Source: an uncultured Dokdonia sp. (GTDB taxonomy: Bacteria > Bacteroidota > Bacteroidia > Flavobacteriales > Flavobacteriaceae). From it: a stretch of 64,000 nucleotides of DNA. The position numbers and the translations under genes are program-made. The notes under the pieces were generated by a model. The model was not told the DNA's origin, did no database searches, and saw only the letters and a program-made list of their open reading frames with translations. Location of the stretch: assembly GCF_947492815.1 (NCBI RefSeq), contig NZ_CANLOB010000011.1:1-64000 (forward strand), read 5' to 3'. Position 1 is the stretch's first letter. Each line of letters begins with the position of its first letter. Positions 61,359 to 64,000 of the stretch are shown piece after piece.

Positions 61359-62102
61359 TTAATTTCTTTTTCTTCTAGTCTCCCCAATAATCACTCCAAA
61401 ATCTCCATCAAGTTGTTCCCAATATCGGGATGGGAGATAGGTGCGCGATACAAACCCATCTAGGTATAATGCATTTTTACAGCCTTTATCTTTAAAAAAG
61501 CAGGCAAAATCATAAAAGTTAATACGTTCTTTAGACATTGCAAATAAGAGATTACCATTAGGTAAAATACCTACACCGTTTCTAATATGTAGATTAGAAG
61601 ATCCTTCTGTGAATTTAGGATGTATTTTGCCATATATCAGTAACATAGGTCCTGATTGTGTAGCATACTTAATATTTGGACTGGATGTAAAATCAGTTGT
61701 TGTTGTAATGGCAGCTTTGTTATCATTGGTCATATAAAAGATGCCATTAGGGTGTAAATAAAAATTCGTCTTTCCTCCCTGTAAAGTATCAATAGGTACT
61801 TTTGTGATTCCTTGTTCAATAAATAAGCCTTGAGGCGATCTATCTTTAAGATACATACCTCCATTCATAGCAAAAACGAGTTCTTTACCTTCTTTCTCTA
61901 CAACCTTTTTTAAATTTTGAAAATTCCCATAAGTATTCCCTTGACTATCTTTCCAATAGAAATCTAGTTGTTGGTTTGCTAGATTGACTTCATAACTTAA
62001 AATAGAGGACGTACCTTCTTGAAAAGGTGGGTTGTCAATAGGAGATAGACTGATATAGGATATCAGAAAGAATAAGAGTACGCTAGTTCTAAAAAATCTC
62101 AT
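61359..62102 (-). CDS. Phosphodiester glycosidase (NAGPA-like) family protein
   Basis: This 247-residue exported protein (signal peptide residues ~1-20) matches the NAGPA-type phosphodiester glycosidase domain: VFAMNGGMYLKDRSPQGLFI, then GVGILPNGNLLFAMS and NALYLDGFVSRTY. It may cleave glycosyl-phosphodiester bonds in cell-surface polymers. Its small neighbour follows at 2 bp. Confidence 0.88.
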   Translation of the reverse strand: MRFFRTSVLLFFLISYISLSPIDNPPFQEGTSSILSYEVNLANQQLDFYWKDSQGNTYGNFQNLKKVVEKEGKELVFAMNGGMYLKDRSPQGLFIEQGITKVPIDTLQGGKTNFYLHPNGIFYMTNDNKAAITTTTDFTSSPNIKYATQSGPMLLIYGKIHPKFTEGSSNLHIRNGVGILPNGNLLFAMSKERINFYDFACFFKDKGCKNALYLDGFVSRTYLPSRYWEQLDGDFGVIIGETRRKRN

Positions 62103-62231
62103 GTTTTAAATGTACATAATTCTGGCACAGAAACTATTGAAAGCATTCTTTTTATCTATGAAAATGATACTGTATTCTTACGTGTTTTTAAAATCAGTGG
62201 TTATTACCTGTAATTCTAGATTGATATAAAG

Positions 62232-62249
62232 AGTTATTTACGAATAACT
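62232..62249 (+). promoter_or_regulatory. Small hairpin before the first paired peptide
   Basis: AGTTATT and AATAACT flank a TACG loop, 33 bp before the ATG at 62282. It is probably in the leader of the message, but no -7 box was found nearby. Confidence 0.4.
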
Positions 62250-62281
62250 GATATACTAACAATTGTTAAACAAATTATTTT

Positions 62282-62677
62282 ATGAAAAACCTTGATGAAT
62301 TTTCATCTATTGAACAAGCGGCTATGGAGCAATCTCCTGCGCACGAAACTAACGTACATTATAACTTTATGAAGCTAAGTAGTTTTTTAGATGATATCGC
62401 AGAAGGAGTTGGTGGTATCGTTGAAAATGTTGGTGATCATGTAGTTGCTGGAGTAGAAGATGCGGTAAATGATGTAGCAGAAATAGGTGAGAATGTAGCA
62501 GCAGTTGCCGAAGGAGCTGCCGATCTAGTGGATGCTGTTGCTGGAGGTGTGATTATAGATCGTGTCTTTACAAAAAAACAAACAGCACTTTTAAAGAGTG
62601 TAAACTTAGAATGTTCTGTAGATGAACTTATTGATTTGAGAAGTAGCTTAATGAAGGTGAAATCTATTCGTGAATAG
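62282..62677 (+). CDS. Paired leader-like peptide A, unknown
   Basis: This 131-residue protein begins MKNLDEFSSIEQAAMEQSP, continues with a conserved part up to SSFLDD, then a hydrophobic/acidic Ala-Gly-Val-rich middle (residues ~40-85) and a conserved end (FTKKQTALLKS, then ECSVDELIDLR). There is no signal peptide. The layout of near-identical ends and variable middle, shared with 62888-63238, suggests a precursor of a secreted or membrane-active product. No family is recognised; a single Cys lies at ECSV. Confidence 0.6.
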   Translation: MKNLDEFSSIEQAAMEQSPAHETNVHYNFMKLSSFLDDIAEGVGGIVENVGDHVVAGVEDAVNDVAEIGENVAAVAEGAADLVDAVAGGVIIDRVFTKKQTALLKSVNLECSVDELIDLRSSLMKVKSIRE

Positions 62678-62697
62678 TCTCTTGATGTAATCAAATA

Positions 62698-62740
62698 ACT
62701 TCTATACACACTATAATCATGTATAGAAGTTTGATTCTTT
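62698..62740 (+). terminator. Hairpin after peptide A
   Basis: ACTTCTATACA (62698-62708) pairs perfectly with TGTATAGAAGT (62720-62730), followed by TTGATTCTTT. It is probably a terminator or processing stem between the two peptide genes. Confidence 0.6.
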
Positions 62741-62836
62741 ATTACGGATATAACGTAGAAATACCCCGTATTTTCAACGGTTTTTTAAATACCGTGTAAT
62801 CTCCTATTATTTTCTAATGGTGATTCTAATACCATT

Positions 62837-62858
62837 AAAAACACTGATCAGTGTTTTT
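62837..62858 (+). terminator. Hairpin just before peptide B
   Basis: AAAAACACTGA and its exact complement form a 22-bp palindrome followed by ATTTTATT, 29 bp before ATG 62888. It looks like a terminator or attenuator in the leader of the peptide B gene. Confidence 0.6.
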
Positions 62859-62887
62859 ATTTTATTAACCTTTTAAACAATTACCTT

Positions 62888-63238
62888 ATGGAAAGATTTG
62901 ATGAATTTTCATCGATTGAGCAAGCTGCTATGGAGCAGTCTCCAGCTCACGAAACAGATGTACGCCATAACTTTATGGAGTTGAGTAGTTTTTTAGATGA
63001 CGTTGCTCATGTTGCAGAAGACATAGGTCATGCTGCAGAAAAAGTTGCTAAGGTAGCAACACCAGAAACACCTGAAGTAGCTGAAGTCACTGTAGCTGCT
63101 GCAGGAGGAGTTATAGTAGATGGTGTTTTTACAAAAGAGCACACTGAACTATTAAAAAGCATTGATAAAGAATGCTCTGTTAATCAACTTATTGATTTGA
63201 GAAACAATTTAAACAAAGCAAATAGAATGCTAAAATAA
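62888..63238 (+). CDS. Paired leader-like peptide B, unknown
   Basis: This 116-residue paralogue of peptide A shares residues 5-23 exactly (DEFSSIEQAAMEQSPAHET) and the end ECSVNQLIDLR, while the middle (VAEDIGHAAEKVAKVATPETPEV and on) differs and is shorter. It is 6 bp upstream of the next gene, so it is probably translated together with the membrane proteins. Precursor status is inferred from layout alone. Confidence 0.6.
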   Translation: MERFDEFSSIEQAAMEQSPAHETDVRHNFMELSSFLDDVAHVAEDIGHAAEKVAKVATPETPEVAEVTVAAAGGVIVDGVFTKEHTELLKSIDKECSVNQLIDLRNNLNKANRMLK

Positions 63239-63244
63239 TATGCT

Positions 63245-63766
63245 ATGAACCTATCAGATATCTTTACATACCTTATTGTTGGATGCCTGGGGTTTTGGCT
63301 ATTAGCGAGCGCTATTTGTCAATTTAATATCCTGCACCTAGAGAATTTCTTTAGGCGTATGGATTATTTTTCCCTGCTTCCACGCTGGTCGTTTTTTGCT
63401 CCTAATCCTGGAGTGACAGATTATCACTTATTATACAGAGATAAAAACCAAGAAAATGAATGTGGCCGTTGGAGAGAACTTCCTATCGCCAGTAAACGAA
63501 CCTTATTAGGAGCCGTTTGGAATCCTAAAAAAAGATCTAAGAAAGCCTTGTCTGATGCTGTACAAACAATTGTGAGGTCTTCAAATACATTAAAGCCTAG
63601 TGAATTTAAGACATCTATCTGTTATATAGCATTGGTTAATTTTATAGCTTCTTTACCAAGAAGAACAGACGGTCGCGCAACGCAGTTTATGATCATGGAA
63701 TCCTATGGTCATTATCCTGATAAAGGACCCAAAATGTTGTTTAGATCCGAATTTCATAAAATATAA
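63245..63766 (+). CDS. Membrane-anchored protein, SdpA-like in layout
   Basis: This 173-residue protein has an N-terminal membrane segment (residues ~8-25) and a soluble part with LPRWSFFAPNPGVTDYHLLYRD. The W-x-FF-x-x-P stretch and the anchored layout recall SdpA of the sporulation-delaying-protein (SDP) peptide system, but similarity is weak and I cannot assign it. It follows peptide B by 6 bp and precedes another membrane protein by 5 bp, so the three form an operon. Confidence 0.55.
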   Translation: MNLSDIFTYLIVGCLGFWLLASAICQFNILHLENFFRRMDYFSLLPRWSFFAPNPGVTDYHLLYRDKNQENECGRWRELPIASKRTLLGAVWNPKKRSKKALSDAVQTIVRSSNTLKPSEFKTSICYIALVNFIASLPRRTDGRATQFMIMESYGHYPDKGPKMLFRSEFHKI

Positions 63767-63771
63767 CAATC

Positions 63772-64000
63772 ATGGAAAATTTTTTAAACATGGAGTTTAT
63801 CTATGCATGTATGAAATACTTTGTACTGGTAGGAATCTCTATTTCGACTATAGAACTATTATATAATTGGAGAAATTTTCAAGACAACCGATTGTACAGC
63901 TGGAAAGTAATTTCAACACGGGGCTATTTTTCTGAGAACAATATCTTCCATAAGCTTGCTCATTTCTTATTAAAATATCCCAATTTTATAGGAGTCATTA
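63772..64000 (+). CDS. Membrane protein, cut by the window end
   Basis: ATG 63772 opens a frame that runs past the end (76 residues visible). It has a hydrophobic segment (FVLVGISISTIELLY) then RLYSWKVISTRGYFS and a probable second segment. If the locus is SDP-like, this would be in the position of SdpB (HTTM-domain protein), but the visible part is too short to tell. Confidence 0.5.
   Translation, partial: MENFLNMEFIYACMKYFVLVGISISTIELLYNWRNFQDNRLYSWKVISTRGYFSENNIFHKLAHFLLKYPNFIGVI

Overview
The window looks like chromosomal DNA of a marine-type member of the Flavobacteriaceae (phylum Bacteroidetes). The base composition is AT-rich, and promoters follow the Bacteroidetes pattern (TTG, about 20 nt, TAnnTTTG), clearest before trxB and rpmH. 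Several gene families are typical of this group: PadR-PspC-head GIN, DUF5777, DUF6263, DUF4870, GlmU-like protein, MtaB, and a carbamoyl-phosphate synthase large chain without its allosteric domain. The genus cannot be named from the sequence alone. No rRNA, tRNA, CRISPR array, transposase or replication origin was seen.

Layout. 0-13 kb: a periplasmic metallo-hydrolase, a PQQ sugar dehydrogenase with its cytochrome c, thioredoxin reductase, an unknown protein, a PadR/PspC envelope operon, an M50-like protease with a DUF4870 protein, a DUF4442 protein and a GlmU-like nucleotidyltransferase. 13.4-15.2 kb: REP-like repeats, then five tandem paralogues of a small tail-anchored protein, one with an in-frame stop. 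15-29 kb: ordinary genes (peptide-binding lipoprotein, mtaB, transglycosylase, permease, rpmH, carB), with an 11-copy heptamer repeat before mtaB. 29.4-52.5 kb: a large, mixed-strand set for a modified cell-surface glycan or glycolipid: three B12-type radical SAM proteins, two methyltransferases, two sulfotransferase-like proteins, a carbamoyltransferase with DUF5989 and SxtJ partners, two SGNH hydrolases, a flippase, glycosyltransferases of the GT2, GT87 and GT-C types, and a nucleotidyltransferase. Immunity-like genes are scattered among them. 52.8-55.1 kb: a cytochrome c, YceI, OB-fold and DUF5777 operon. 55.5-64 kb: accessory DNA with a SnoaL/AraC insert, rmuC, several very small peptide genes, and a paired peptide locus that runs off the window with two membrane proteins.

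Four features stand out. (1) The perfect palindrome GCTTTCGCGAAAGC occurs 13 times, plus three near-copies, in genes and between them. Inside genes it is read as AFAKA or LSRK. (2) Two tandem 32-residue peptide genes at 60.8-61.1 kb have a double-glycine-type leader and a short His/Asp/Cys-rich core. (3) Two paralogous peptides at 62.3-63.2 kb share near-identical ends around a variable Ala/Gly/Val-rich middle, and are followed by two membrane proteins. (4) Three accessory segments are flanked by direct duplications of part of a neighbouring gene (43.7/44.5 kb, 55.5/57.6 kb, 59.2/60.4 kb), suggesting repeated insertion or duplication by recombination at gene ends.
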